From Bacillota bacterium (GTDB taxonomy: Bacteria > Bacillota > Clostridia > Lachnospirales > Lachnospiraceae), in contig JAEZTJ010000079.1 of assembly GCA_023421505.1 (NCBI GenBank), positions 1 to 64,000 on the forward strand: a DNA stretch of 64,000 nt, in the 5' to 3' direction. A program made the translations under genes and the position numbers. Under the pieces are notes generated by a model. That model was given only the letters and a program-made list of their open reading frames with translations, was not told where the DNA came from and made no database searches. Each line of letters begins with the position of its first letter. The stretch's first letter is position 1. Shown here one piece after another: positions 8,028 through 16,295 of this stretch.

Positions 8028-8564
8028 ATGGCAGGCTATAGAAAACTTGGAAGAACCTCAAGCCAGAGAAAGGCTTTGCTGAGAAACCAGGTGACGAATT
8101 TATTATATAACGGTAAAATTGTTACAACTGAAGCAAAAGCAAAAGAAATCCGTGGTATTGCTGAAGGAATGATTGCACTTGCGGTTAAAGAAAGAGATAA
8201 CTATGAAACTGTTGAAGTTACAGCTAAGGTTGCTCGTAAGGATAAAGACGGCAAGAGAGTAAAAGAAGTAGTTAACGGTAAGAAAGTTACTGTTTTCGAC
8301 GATGTTAAGAAGACAATCAAGAAGGATAAGGCTACCCGTCTACATGCAAGAAAGCAAATGATGAAGTTCCTTTACCCGATTACCGAAGTTCCTACAGAGA
8401 ATACAGGTAAGAAAAGAAATACAAAGAAAATCAACTTATCTGATAAGTTATTTGAAGAAATCGCTCCGAAGTATACTAACCGTAACGGTGGTTACACCAG
8501 AATCGTTAAGATTGGACCTCGTAAAGGCGATGCAGCTATGGAAGTATTAATCGAGTTAGTTTAA
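8028..8564 (+). CDS. rplQ: 50S ribosomal protein L17, extended form
   Basis: The N-terminus MAGYRKLGRTSSQRKALLRN and the C-terminal NGGYTRIVKIGPRKGDAAMEVLIELV are clear L17. At 178 residues it is longer than the usual 115-130. The extra sequence lies in the middle (about residues 65-135), with charged runs such as KDGKRVKEVVNGKKVTV. I recall similar extended forms in some Lachnospiraceae but cannot check. Binding site AAAGGAGG precedes the ATG. It is the last gene of the operon before the terminator at 8591. Confidence 0.95.
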   Translation: MAGYRKLGRTSSQRKALLRNQVTNLLYNGKIVTTEAKAKEIRGIAEGMIALAVKERDNYETVEVTAKVARKDKDGKRVKEVVNGKKVTVFDDVKKTIKKDKATRLHARKQMMKFLYPITEVPTENTGKKRNTKKINLSDKLFEEIAPKYTNRNGGYTRIVKIGPRKGDAAMEVLIELV

Positions 8565-8590
8565 TTCCCCAATGTAATATATAAATGAAG

Positions 8591-8618
8591 GGACATCTGT
8601 TTATCAGATGTCCTTTTT
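8591..8618 (+). terminator. Rho-independent terminator of the ribosomal operon
   Basis: GGACATCTG (8591-8599) pairs perfectly with CAGATGTCC (8605-8613) around a five-base loop, followed by TTTTT. It lies 27 bases after the rplQ stop and separates the ribosomal genes from the ecf module. Confidence 0.92.
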
Positions 8619-8869
8619 GCAGTGCACACAGCGGGCGTATTGTTTATCTTGTTGTTTGTATTGATATAATGTAATTTGGGCAAATTGAGAGTATAAATAT
8701 CCTAAATACTGATATATATTATATCAGCTTCTTAAGAATTCTATGAAAATTTGAAATTTATATTTTTTTTTATGCATATATGAGGTATAATCTTGTTTGA
8801 CTATAAATTTGTGAGATAAATATGGAAGCAGTTGACCATATTTATCTGGTATGTGAGGTAAATAGCATT

Positions 8870-9730
8870 ATGGAAATGGTAAAGGTTGATAAGCTGTCTT
8901 TTGATTATATCAGACGGGATGAGGATGGTAATGTAGAATCAGTAAATAAGGCTATTGATAACGTAAGTCTTGATGTGAAAAAAGGGGACTTTATCGCAAT
9001 ACTTGGAGCAAACGGGTCCGGTAAATCAACTTTGGCAAAGCACATTAATGCAATTCTTAATCCAACAGAGGGTAGTGTATGGGTCAATGGATTAAGCACT
9101 GCTGATGAAAAAAATATATGGGAAATCAGGCAGACAGCTGGTATGGTTTTCCAAAATCCTGATAACCAGATTATTGCTACTGTAGTTGAGGAGGATGTCG
9201 GCTTTGGCCCTGAGAATCTGGGTGTCCCAACCAAGGAGATCTGGGAGAGGGTAGAAAAAAGTCTGAAAGCAGTCGGCATGTTGGAATATCGTAAACTATC
9301 TCCGAATAAGCTGTCTGGTGGACAGAAGCAAAGAGTTGCAATAGCCGGAATTATGGCTATGATGCCTCAGTGTATTATACTTGATGAGCCGACGGCTATG
9401 TTAGATCCCAACGGCCGCAAGGAGGTTATTACAACCGTAAGAGAGTTAAATAAGAAGGAAAAGGTTACTTTGCTATTAATTACACATCATATGGATGAAG
9501 TAATCTATGCAGATAAAGTATTTGTTATGAATCACGGTAAAATAGTAATGGAAGGTACGCCACGGCAGATATTTTCTAAGGTAGATGAGATAAAGCGTTA
9601 CCGTCTAGATGTACCGCAGGTCACTGAGCTTGCCTATGAGCTTAGAAAAGCAGGACTCCCTATACAGGAGGGGATCTTAACAGTGGAAGAGCTTATTGCT
9701 GCCATAGAAGCTGTTAAGAAGGCAAGATAA
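8870..9730 (+). CDS. ecfA1: Energy-coupling factor transporter ATPase EcfA1
   Basis: This is one of the two ATPases that power ECF vitamin and metal importers with EcfT and swappable S subunits. In the 286-residue protein: Walker A GANGSGKST at 46-54, Q-loop FQNPDNQ at 94-100, signature LSGGQKQR at 148-155, Walker B IILDEP at 169-174. The frame extends upstream to 8822, but GAGGTA at 8855-8860 favours the ATG at 8870 (or 8876). A TATAAT at 8786 is a possible -10. The ecf module follows the ribosomal operon in most Firmicutes. Confidence 0.92.
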   Translation: MEMVKVDKLSFDYIRRDEDGNVESVNKAIDNVSLDVKKGDFIAILGANGSGKSTLAKHINAILNPTEGSVWVNGLSTADEKNIWEIRQTAGMVFQNPDNQIIATVVEEDVGFGPENLGVPTKEIWERVEKSLKAVGMLEYRKLSPNKLSGGQKQRVAIAGIMAMMPQCIILDEPTAMLDPNGRKEVITTVRELNKKEKVTLLLITHHMDEVIYADKVFVMNHGKIVMEGTPRQIFSKVDEIKRYRLDVPQVTELAYELRKAGLPIQEGILTVEELIAAIEAVKKAR

Positions 9731-9745
9731 CCGCATAGCTATACT

Positions 9746-9842
9746 AAGAGTGAAAAATTTTCCAAATTTTTCACTCGGCAAGTTTGTGTCTGCGCTGCAA
9801 ACACAAACTTGAGATGCGCAAAAAGCAGCGCAGGAATGGGGT
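9746..9842 (+). repeat. Dispersed structured repeat, copy 2 (ecfA1-ecfA2 junction)
   Basis: This is the best-preserved copy. Stem 1 is GAGTGAAAAATTT (9748-9760) with AAATTTTTCACTC (9764-9776), a perfect 13-base match. Stem 2 is AAGTTTGTGT (9780-9789) with ACACAAACTT (9801-9810), a perfect 10-base match. The stem 2 loop CTGCGCTGC (9790-9798) is fully complementary to GCAGCGCAG (9825-9833), giving a nine-base pseudoknot. Compared with copy 1, the paired bases differ on both sides but pairing is kept, which suggests RNA-level function. The rest of 9731-9977 holds no gene. Confidence 0.8.
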
Positions 9843-9977
9843 AAAATATGAGAACTACATGAAACAAGTATGAATGTATTAGAAGAGATATTCTAATAAT
9901 GCATACCTAAATAACAGAGAGTATTCATATTAATCAGATAGATAAATATTGATAAACAGAATGTGTAGGTGAAATAA

Positions 9978-10853
9978 TTGCAAATTATATTTGATAAAGT
10001 GAATTATATCTATAGTACAGGGACAGCCTTTGCCAGACATGCTATTAAGGATATCAGCTTTACTATCAATAAAGGAGAATTTATTGGTTTGATCGGACAT
10101 ACTGGCTCGGGTAAATCAACGCTAATCCAGCATATGAATGGTCTGATCAAGGCTACTAACGGACATATCTATTTTAATGGACAGGACATCTATGACCCGG
10201 AATATAAGCTTATGCAGTTAAGGAGTAAGGTGGGTCTTGTATTTCAATATCCGGAGCATCAGCTGTTTGAAACTACTGTATTTAAAGATGTAATCTTCGG
10301 ACCGACGAATCTCGGACTGGATAAGTTAGAGTGTGAGCTTCGCTCCTATGAAGCCTTAAAAATGGTTGGGATAGGGGAAGACCTCTTAGATGCCTCTCCC
10401 TTTGAGTTATCAGGCGGACAAAAGCGCCGTGTTGCAATTGCTGGGGTACTTGCCATGAAGCCGGAGGTATTAATTCTGGATGAGCCTACTGCTGGACTAG
10501 ATCCAAAGGGTAGGGACGATATACTCGCTCAGATAGAAAAACTGCATAAGGAAAGCGGTCTTACCATAATTCTTGTAACCCACAGCATGGAGGATGTTGC
10601 AAATTATGCGGATCGTCTCTTTGTTATGAACCACGGAGAATTAGTATTGCAGAAAACGACCAAAGAAGTATTTTCACATTTTAGGGAGCTGGAGGAGATG
10701 CAGCTTGCAGCACCTCAGGTAACCTATGTAATGAATGCTCTAAAAAGTAAAGGCTATCCGGTTAAAACCGATGCAACAACAGTGGCTGAAGCAAAAGATG
10801 AGATAATGAGAGTAATCAAAAGTCAAGCTTTGGCTGCAGAATGGAGTAAATAA
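9978..10853 (+). CDS. ecfA2: Energy-coupling factor transporter ATPase EcfA2
   Basis: This is the second ECF ATPase, 291 residues, with a TTG start at 9978 preceded by AGGTG. Walker A GHTGSGKST lies at 40-48, Q-loop FQYPEHQ near 89-95, signature LSGGQKRR at 144-151, and Walker B VLILDEP at 164-170. The stop overlaps the ecfT ATG by one base (TAATG), implying coupled synthesis. It is separated from ecfA1 by a structured repeat, an unusual break in this operon. Confidence 0.93.
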   Translation: MQIIFDKVNYIYSTGTAFARHAIKDISFTINKGEFIGLIGHTGSGKSTLIQHMNGLIKATNGHIYFNGQDIYDPEYKLMQLRSKVGLVFQYPEHQLFETTVFKDVIFGPTNLGLDKLECELRSYEALKMVGIGEDLLDASPFELSGGQKRRVAIAGVLAMKPEVLILDEPTAGLDPKGRDDILAQIEKLHKESGLTIILVTHSMEDVANYADRLFVMNHGELVLQKTTKEVFSHFRELEEMQLAAPQVTYVMNALKSKGYPVKTDATTVAEAKDEIMRVIKSQALAAEWSK

Positions 10854-11680
10854 TGATTAGAGATATTACTATCGGACAATATTATCCGGCTGAATCAATC
10901 ATACATCGTATTGACCCAAGGGTGAAATTAATCGGAACCTTTGCTTTTATCGTATCACTGTTTTTATTCCGTTCTTTATTTGGTTATATCATCGTTGCTT
11001 TATTTTTAGCGGCAATCATTAAGCTAACCAAAGTACCCCTCGGGTATATCGTAAAGGGTTTAAAACCAATCGTAATTTTACTTATATTTACCTCCTTCTT
11101 TAATCTTTTTTTTACCCCTGGAGATACAATATTTAAATGGGGGATTTTAAGAATAACAGACAGAGGATTAAATAATTCAATATTTTTTAGTATCCGTTTG
11201 ATACTGTTAATCATCGGATCGTCACTTATGACCTTTACAACTACTCCAAATCAGTTAACGGATGCTCTGGAGAAAGTTATGAAGCCTTTGAATCGTATCA
11301 AAGTACCAGTACATGAGATAGCTATGATGATGTCTATTGCACTTCGTTTTATCCCTATTTTATTAGAGGAAACAGATAAAATCATGAAAGCACAGATGGC
11401 TAGAGGGGCTGATTTTGAATCTGGTGGAATACTGAAAAGAGCAAAGAGCCTCATCCCGCTCCTGGTTCCACTATTTGTATCTGCTTTTCGAAGAGCAAAT
11501 GATCTTGCTATGGCAATGGAGGCAAGATGCTACAGGGGTGGTGACGGACGGACAAAGATGAAACCGCTTCGCTATAATGGACGAGATTACATTGCATATA
11601 CTGTTTTTCTATTTTATCTATGTGTAATTATTGCAGTTGTTGTACTGGAGAATATGAAAATATTAAATACATTATTTTAA
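10853..11680 (+). CDS. ecfT: Energy-coupling factor transporter transmembrane protein EcfT
   Basis: This 275-residue membrane protein is the scaffold linking EcfA1/A2 to S subunits. It has several membrane segments in the first 120 residues and near the C-terminus. The cytoplasmic coupling helices carry the two Ala-Arg-Gly-type motifs, here QMARGADFESGG and AMEARCYRGGDGRT. It overlaps ecfA2 by one base, and truA follows 36 bases later. No S subunit is in this window, as expected for group II ECF systems. Confidence 0.93.
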   Translation: MIRDITIGQYYPAESIIHRIDPRVKLIGTFAFIVSLFLFRSLFGYIIVALFLAAIIKLTKVPLGYIVKGLKPIVILLIFTSFFNLFFTPGDTIFKWGILRITDRGLNNSIFFSIRLILLIIGSSLMTFTTTPNQLTDALEKVMKPLNRIKVPVHEIAMMMSIALRFIPILLEETDKIMKAQMARGADFESGGILKRAKSLIPLLVPLFVSAFRRANDLAMAMEARCYRGGDGRTKMKPLRYNGRDYIAYTVFLFYLCVIIAVVVLENMKILNTLF

Positions 11681-11716
11681 AACAGGCAAACTTTATTCAG
11701 CATCGGAGCTAAGGGT

Positions 11717-12463
11717 ATGAAACGGATCAAACTTATAATCGCTTATGATGGAACAGCATATTCGGGCTGGCAGCTGCAGCCCGGGCAGCCAACGATCGAG
11801 GCAGAATTAAATAAAGCCTTATCAGAGCTGTTAGGAGAAAATATCACTGTGATCGGTGCAAGCAGGACGGATTCTGGTGTACATGCACTAGGAAATGTCG
11901 CTGTATTTGACACTGCAAGTGCTATTCCAGCAGAGAGAATATGCCCGGCAGTGAATCAAAGGCTACCTGAGGACATCAGGGTACAGAGTTCAACTTTTGT
12001 TTCGGAAGAATTTCATCCGCGAAGGGTAACCAGCCGAAAGACTTATGAGTATAAGCTCCTAAATAAAAGGATCGCACTTCCTACGCAAAGATTATATTCA
12101 AATCATGTTTATTATAACCTGGATGTGTTAAAGATGCAGAAGGCTTGCACCTATTTGGTTGGAGAACATGATTTTAAAAGCTTTTGTTCAGTAAAAACGC
12201 AAGCTTTAGATACGGTCAGGACAATATACAGTCTTGGGGTGGAGAAAAGCGGGGATATGATAACAATAACCGTAACAGGTAGTGGTTTTCTTTATAATAT
12301 GGTAAGAATTATCACGGGAACCTTAATAGACGTTGGAAGAGGCATGTATCCGCCTGAGAGGGTAATAGAAATCCTGGAAGACCGCGACAGAAATCTAGCA
12401 GGACCAACCGCCCCAGCCAAAGGTCTTCTATTAGTCGGCATTGAATATCCTGAAAACTTATAA
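11717..12463 (+). CDS. truA: tRNA pseudouridine(38-40) synthase
   Basis: TruA modifies uridines 38-40 in the tRNA anticodon stem. The 248-residue protein has the N-terminal AYDGTAYSGWQLQPGQPTIE and the catalytic motif ASRTDSGVHALGN, with nucleophile D52. GSGFLYNMVRIITGTL lies in the C-terminal half. Its usual partner downstream in Firmicutes is rplM, but here rplM is nearly 46 kb away. Confidence 0.95.
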   Translation: MKRIKLIIAYDGTAYSGWQLQPGQPTIEAELNKALSELLGENITVIGASRTDSGVHALGNVAVFDTASAIPAERICPAVNQRLPEDIRVQSSTFVSEEFHPRRVTSRKTYEYKLLNKRIALPTQRLYSNHVYYNLDVLKMQKACTYLVGEHDFKSFCSVKTQALDTVRTIYSLGVEKSGDMITITVTGSGFLYNMVRIITGTLIDVGRGMYPPERVIEILEDRDRNLAGPTAPAKGLLLVGIEYPENL

Positions 12464-12558
12464 TAAGGATGATATTAGAAAGGCATAACAGGGCATTCAG
12501 TATCGTTAACATAAATATAAACGGAACAGTACACTAGCCCATAAACGGGAGGTAAGGT

Positions 12559-13245
12559 ATGTTTGAATTCTCTACTGATCTAAATTCAATTAATGATACC
12601 ACGATTATAGTACGTTTATTAATGGCTGTTATTCTGGGAGGAATAATTGGGTTTGAACGGGGAAGAGCCGGACGACCTGCCGGACTTAGAACACATATAC
12701 TTGTTTGCCTGGGTTCAACCCTTGCAATAATGACTAACCAATATGTATACCAAACATATGGTATTAGTGATCCGACTAGAATAGCGGCACAGGTTATCTC
12801 GGGAATTGGTTTTCTGGGTGCAGGTACAATCATCGTGACAGGAAGGCACCAAGTGAAGGGACTGACAACAGCAGCCGGCCTCTGGGCGACGGCCTGTATG
12901 GGACTGGCAATTGGTATCGGTTTTTATAAAGCGGCAATCTTTGCTTGTCTGCTAATCGCATTTGCCACGGTAGTACTGCACCGCTTTGATAATGTTATGT
13001 TATCAAAATCTAAGGTACTTGATGTCTATATCGAGATTAAGAAGTCAACCTCTTTTAATATCGTATTAGAGCAGATTAAAAAGGATAATATAATTATAGA
13101 TTCCATAGAGATGGTAAAGGCTTCGTATGATACGAGTGCTATTGCAGCAATAATGACCCTTAGACTAAAACATAAAAGGATTAGATTTGATGTCATTACT
13201 AATATCTGCGCCATAGATGGTGTAGAATTTGCTGAGGAGATATAA
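12559..13245 (+). CDS. MgtC/SapB family membrane protein
   Basis: This is a 228-residue protein. The first 140 residues form about four membrane segments with MgtC hallmarks: GGIIGFERGRAGRPAGLRTHILVCLGS, QVISGIGFLGAGTI and GLTTAAGLWATACMGLAIG. The C-terminal 85 residues look like the soluble ACT-like domain of longer MgtC proteins. MgtC proteins are linked to growth in low magnesium and to F-ATPase control in pathogens; the role here is unknown. Binding site GGGAGG at 12548. It is the first gene of the accessory block. Confidence 0.85.
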   Translation: MFEFSTDLNSINDTTIIVRLLMAVILGGIIGFERGRAGRPAGLRTHILVCLGSTLAIMTNQYVYQTYGISDPTRIAAQVISGIGFLGAGTIIVTGRHQVKGLTTAAGLWATACMGLAIGIGFYKAAIFACLLIAFATVVLHRFDNVMLSKSKVLDVYIEIKKSTSFNIVLEQIKKDNIIIDSIEMVKASYDTSAIAAIMTLRLKHKRIRFDVITNICAIDGVEFAEEI

Positions 13246-13362
13246 AACTAATAGTGATCTATTATGCTTTGACTCAAAATTGTCATGCTTAATAGGTCAT
13301 TAATTATGTAAGCACTAAATAGTGTTATGAAATGTAATATGTAATAAATGGTAGATAAATGG

Positions 13363-13405
13363 TTGACATAGGTAGAATCTTGGTATATATTAAGCATGTG
13401 CTTAA
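13363..13405 (+). promoter_or_regulatory. Promoter and palindromic operator of the TetR gene
   Basis: TTGACA (13363-13368), a 17-base spacer and TATATT (13386-13391) form a strong promoter. The palindrome TTAAGCA-TG-TGCTTAA (13390-13405) begins within the -10 box and covers the probable transcription start. A TetR repressor is encoded immediately downstream, so autorepression is the simplest reading. A downstream TTG start codon leaves room for this arrangement. Confidence 0.8.
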
Positions 13406-13422
13406 TAGCGGAGGGTTTCAAG

Positions 13423-13989
13423 TTGGTTGGAAAAGAAGCAAGAGAAAATCAGATATTATTGATTGCATTGGATGAATTTATTTATAAAGGTTATTATGGA
13501 ACTAGTACGAGAGAAATCGGTAAAATCGCAGGTCTTAGCTCCGGAGCATTATTCCACTACTTTGAAAGTAAGGATGCTTTATATCATAGAATAATGAAAA
13601 TGGGTACTGATAGAATACTTTTTAATGCTGAACTGGCTAGAGAGAATCCAAAGGAGTATTTAAGAAAAGAAGTTGAAGCAATTTTAGAGGAAATGAAGAA
13701 GGATATATTCGTGGCAAAAATGGTTGTATTTATGGGTAAAGCACATTATGAAATAGGAATTTCGCAAGGTGCCAGATTACTATTAAGCAAAAGCGGCAGT
13801 TTTAATCAATGCTTGTCTATTATTGAAATGGGTCAAAAAATGAACCAATTCAAAAAGGGAGATCCCTTGGTCTTAGGTATCACTTTTTTTGGTGCTTTGC
13901 AAGGTATTGCTCAACTGATCGTTCATAATTTTGATATTCCACTGCCAAAAGCGGAGTGGCTTATGGATATAATAAGTATTCAGGATTAA
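13423..13989 (+). CDS. TetR/AcrR family transcriptional regulator
   Basis: This 188-residue protein has an N-terminal helix-turn-helix (about residues 8-55): ILLIALDEFIYKGYYGTSTREIGKIAGLSSGALFHYF-type sequence, ending FESKDALYHRI. The C-terminal ligand and dimer domain is not assignable. The frame opens with ATG at 13396, but GGAGGG (13410-13415) points to the TTG at 13423. The operator overlapping its promoter suggests it controls itself; other targets, such as the neighbouring MgtC-like gene or the polysaccharide locus, are only guesses. Confidence 0.85.
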   Translation: MVGKEARENQILLIALDEFIYKGYYGTSTREIGKIAGLSSGALFHYFESKDALYHRIMKMGTDRILFNAELARENPKEYLRKEVEAILEEMKKDIFVAKMVVFMGKAHYEIGISQGARLLLSKSGSFNQCLSIIEMGQKMNQFKKGDPLVLGITFFGALQGIAQLIVHNFDIPLPKAEWLMDIISIQD

Positions 13990-14367
13990 GTAGAAAAATG
14001 GTAATATAATTACAAAGGAGTTGGTGGCGTTTATTATTCTAAGACATGAGAAGTTGTTGACGGATGAATGATTACATATTGTATCATAATAGTCTATTAT
14101 GAAGAATTAGGAGCATAGCATATATTGTGCTGTCGATCTATGAACAATTATATAAAAACAATGAAAAATATTGACTAATATGAAATATGTACTATAATTA
14201 AATTTATATATGTATAAAAGTAAATAGGAAATATGCTTCATAAATAAGGACTTGTGCTACTAGTAAAACATTGGTAAAATAATAACGCTGTAATTTAGTT
14301 TAAAAATTGTTAATTAAGTATACTAACTCTGAAAACGAAAGATATTAGAAAGAAGTGGGTCACGATT
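13990..14367 (+). promoter_or_regulatory. Intergenic region with probable promoter of the polysaccharide locus
   Basis: No gene is seen in 378 bases. TTGACT (14171-14176), a 16-base spacer and a consensus TATAAT (14193-14198) point rightward. This would give a leader of about 165 bases before the small membrane protein at 14368 and the priming transferase. The leader is AT-rich with no hairpin strong enough to call. Confidence 0.6.
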
Positions 14368-14559
14368 ATGAAGGGAGTACTGACGTATTTAATTCAGTTT
14401 ATCACCGATGAGCAAGTAAACAATATACTTAACATACCATTACTTATCATAACACTTGTTGCACTGCTAATCGCATTATGGATATGTATTGTAATATCCA
14501 AGAAAAATAAGTTGTACATACGGAATAAAGAAGACAAGAAAGATAACGCATATACATAG
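14368..14559 (+). CDS. Small single-span membrane protein
   Basis: This 63-residue protein has one hydrophobic segment at about residues 24-46 (LLIITLVALLIALWICIVI), then a highly charged tail (KKNKLYIRNKEDKKDN). I do not recognise the family. It lies 17 bases before the priming phosphotransferase and has a plausible binding site (AGAAAGAAG), so it is probably translated and co-transcribed. It could be a small partner of the membrane-bound transferase; this is inference from position only. Confidence 0.55.
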   Translation: MKGVLTYLIQFITDEQVNNILNIPLLIITLVALLIALWICIVISKKNKLYIRNKEDKKDNAYT

Positions 14560-14576
14560 GGGAATGAGGATACATA

Positions 14577-15989
14577 ATGAAGCGAGAAAATGCAAATGTA
14601 GCCGGTTGGATCATGCTGCTGGTAGATATATTAAGTATGATTACTGCTTTTTACATTTCAGGTTATATACGCGGAGGCATTATCTACCACGGCTTTATGA
14701 CGGGACTCTATGGCAATATCTTTGTTGTATCGGTATTGTCAATCATTGTAATTGATAATGTTTCTTATAATAAGAATATATTTAAAAGAGGTTACTTTGA
14801 AGAATTAATACATATTATAAAGGACCAGGGAGTACTTGGCCTTATTTTATTAGGCTTTATGTTTGCAATAAAGGAAGGAAGCTATTATTCAAGAATATTT
14901 TTGTTTATATTCTTCTTATTTAATATATTAATAACTTTAGTAGCAAGAAGCTATATGAAGCTTATCATGCTGGTTGCTTACAAGAAAAGCTCCTCCAGTA
15001 GTAAGGTTATGCTTGTAACCATATCAAAAAATGCAGCAGATATCATACGTAAAATACGCAGTGAATACGAATGGAATATCTATGTAACCTCTATAGCGCT
15101 TTTAGATCAAAGTAAGCTGGGTACAAAGGTAGAGGGTGTAGAGGTAATTGCAGATAAAGATAATCTGCTCGATATGGCCAAGCTTAATGTAGTAGATGAA
15201 GTATTCATCCATCTTCCCAGTAATTATGAAATCGAGTTAGAGGAGATTATCCTTGAGCTGGAAAAGATGGGTATCACTGTCCACATGAATCTAAATATCT
15301 TTAATAATCTCAATGTCAAAGAGAAGACCATCGATGAGTTCGTCGGTTATCAGGTTATTACCTTCTCCTCTGGATTATTTGACGAGAAGCAGGCAGCACT
15401 GAAGAGACTGATTGATATTCTAGGTGGCTTCATTGGATGTATCCTTACACTTGTTGTTACTGTAATTCTGGCACCGACTATATTAATAGAATCACGGGGA
15501 CCTATCTTCTTCTCCCAGACCAGAATTGGAAAGAATGGAAGAAAGTTCAAAATTTATAAATTTCGCTCCATGTACAAGGATGCAGAACAGCGAAAGGCAG
15601 AACTTATGGCTCAGAATGAAATGAAAGGCCTTATGTTCAAAATGACCGACGATCCGAGAATCACAAAGGTAGGCAAGTTCATCCGAAAAACCAGTCTGGA
15701 TGAATTCCCTCAATTCTTTAATGTTCTAAAGGGTGATATGAGCCTGGTAGGAACAAGACCTCCCACAGAAGATGAATTCGAACAGTATGAAGCTAGGCAC
15801 AGGAGAAGACTTAGTCTTAAACCGGGGCTTACCGGAATGTGGCAAGTTAGCGGTAGGAGTGATATTGATAATTTTGAGGAAGTTGTGAAGCTGGATTTGA
15901 AATATATTGATAATTGGAGCTTTATGTTGGATTTGAAGCTATTACTAAAGACAATTGGAGTTGTTTTGTTAGGGAGAGGGTCAAAATAG
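14577..15989 (+). CDS. Undecaprenyl-phosphate sugar phosphotransferase (priming glycosyltransferase)
   Basis: This is a 470-residue WcaJ/CpsE-type protein that moves a sugar-1-phosphate to the lipid carrier to start polysaccharide repeat assembly. Four N-terminal membrane helices are followed by a CoA-binding-like domain (about 140-260), another helix near 285, then the sugar transferase domain with KFRSM, KTSLDEFPQFFNVLKGDMSLVG, TRPPT, and LKPGLTGMWQVSGRS. The sugar cannot be read from the sequence. It heads the 14.6-34.4 kb polysaccharide locus. Confidence 0.92.
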   Translation: MKRENANVAGWIMLLVDILSMITAFYISGYIRGGIIYHGFMTGLYGNIFVVSVLSIIVIDNVSYNKNIFKRGYFEELIHIIKDQGVLGLILLGFMFAIKEGSYYSRIFLFIFFLFNILITLVARSYMKLIMLVAYKKSSSSSKVMLVTISKNAADIIRKIRSEYEWNIYVTSIALLDQSKLGTKVEGVEVIADKDNLLDMAKLNVVDEVFIHLPSNYEIELEEIILELEKMGITVHMNLNIFNNLNVKEKTIDEFVGYQVITFSSGLFDEKQAALKRLIDILGGFIGCILTLVVTVILAPTILIESRGPIFFSQTRIGKNGRKFKIYKFRSMYKDAEQRKAELMAQNEMKGLMFKMTDDPRITKVGKFIRKTSLDEFPQFFNVLKGDMSLVGTRPPTEDEFEQYEARHRRRLSLKPGLTGMWQVSGRSDIDNFEEVVKLDLKYIDNWSFMLDLKLLLKTIGVVLLGRGSK

Positions 15990-16295
15990 TATTTAACCAA
16001 ATATAGCCAAAATTAAAAAATAACAATTAAGTTCGTGATTCTCTAGATAGCTTTATAATGATGAATAAAGATGGTGAGGACACGATTGCTTACATGATGG
16101 CAAGGATAATAGCATATTGTTATTTATTTGAAAACACAAATTAGTAATTGATTATTATACAAGTTAATGCAGAACGGGTTTCAAGCTTTGCTAACGTCGA
16201 ACATATTGAAGTTTAACTTCTGAAAAGAAACAAGAAGGTATTCAGAATCTTATTCAAGTAATTAGGAATGAAATTTGAAGGGAGAAAAAGTATAA
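15990..16295 (+). other. 306-base AT-rich gap before manC
   Basis: No convincing gene. A 28-codon frame (16058-16144) has no ribosome binding site and is not called. A TATAAT-like word at 16054 lacks a -35 partner. GAAGGGAG (16277-16284) is the manC binding site. Confidence 0.4.

Noticed and set aside
14171..14367. Riboswitch in the leader of the polysaccharide locus
   Set aside because: No known riboswitch core or strong stem-loop was found in the leader.
16058..16144. 28-codon ORF before manC
   Set aside because: No ribosome binding site and no recognisable product.
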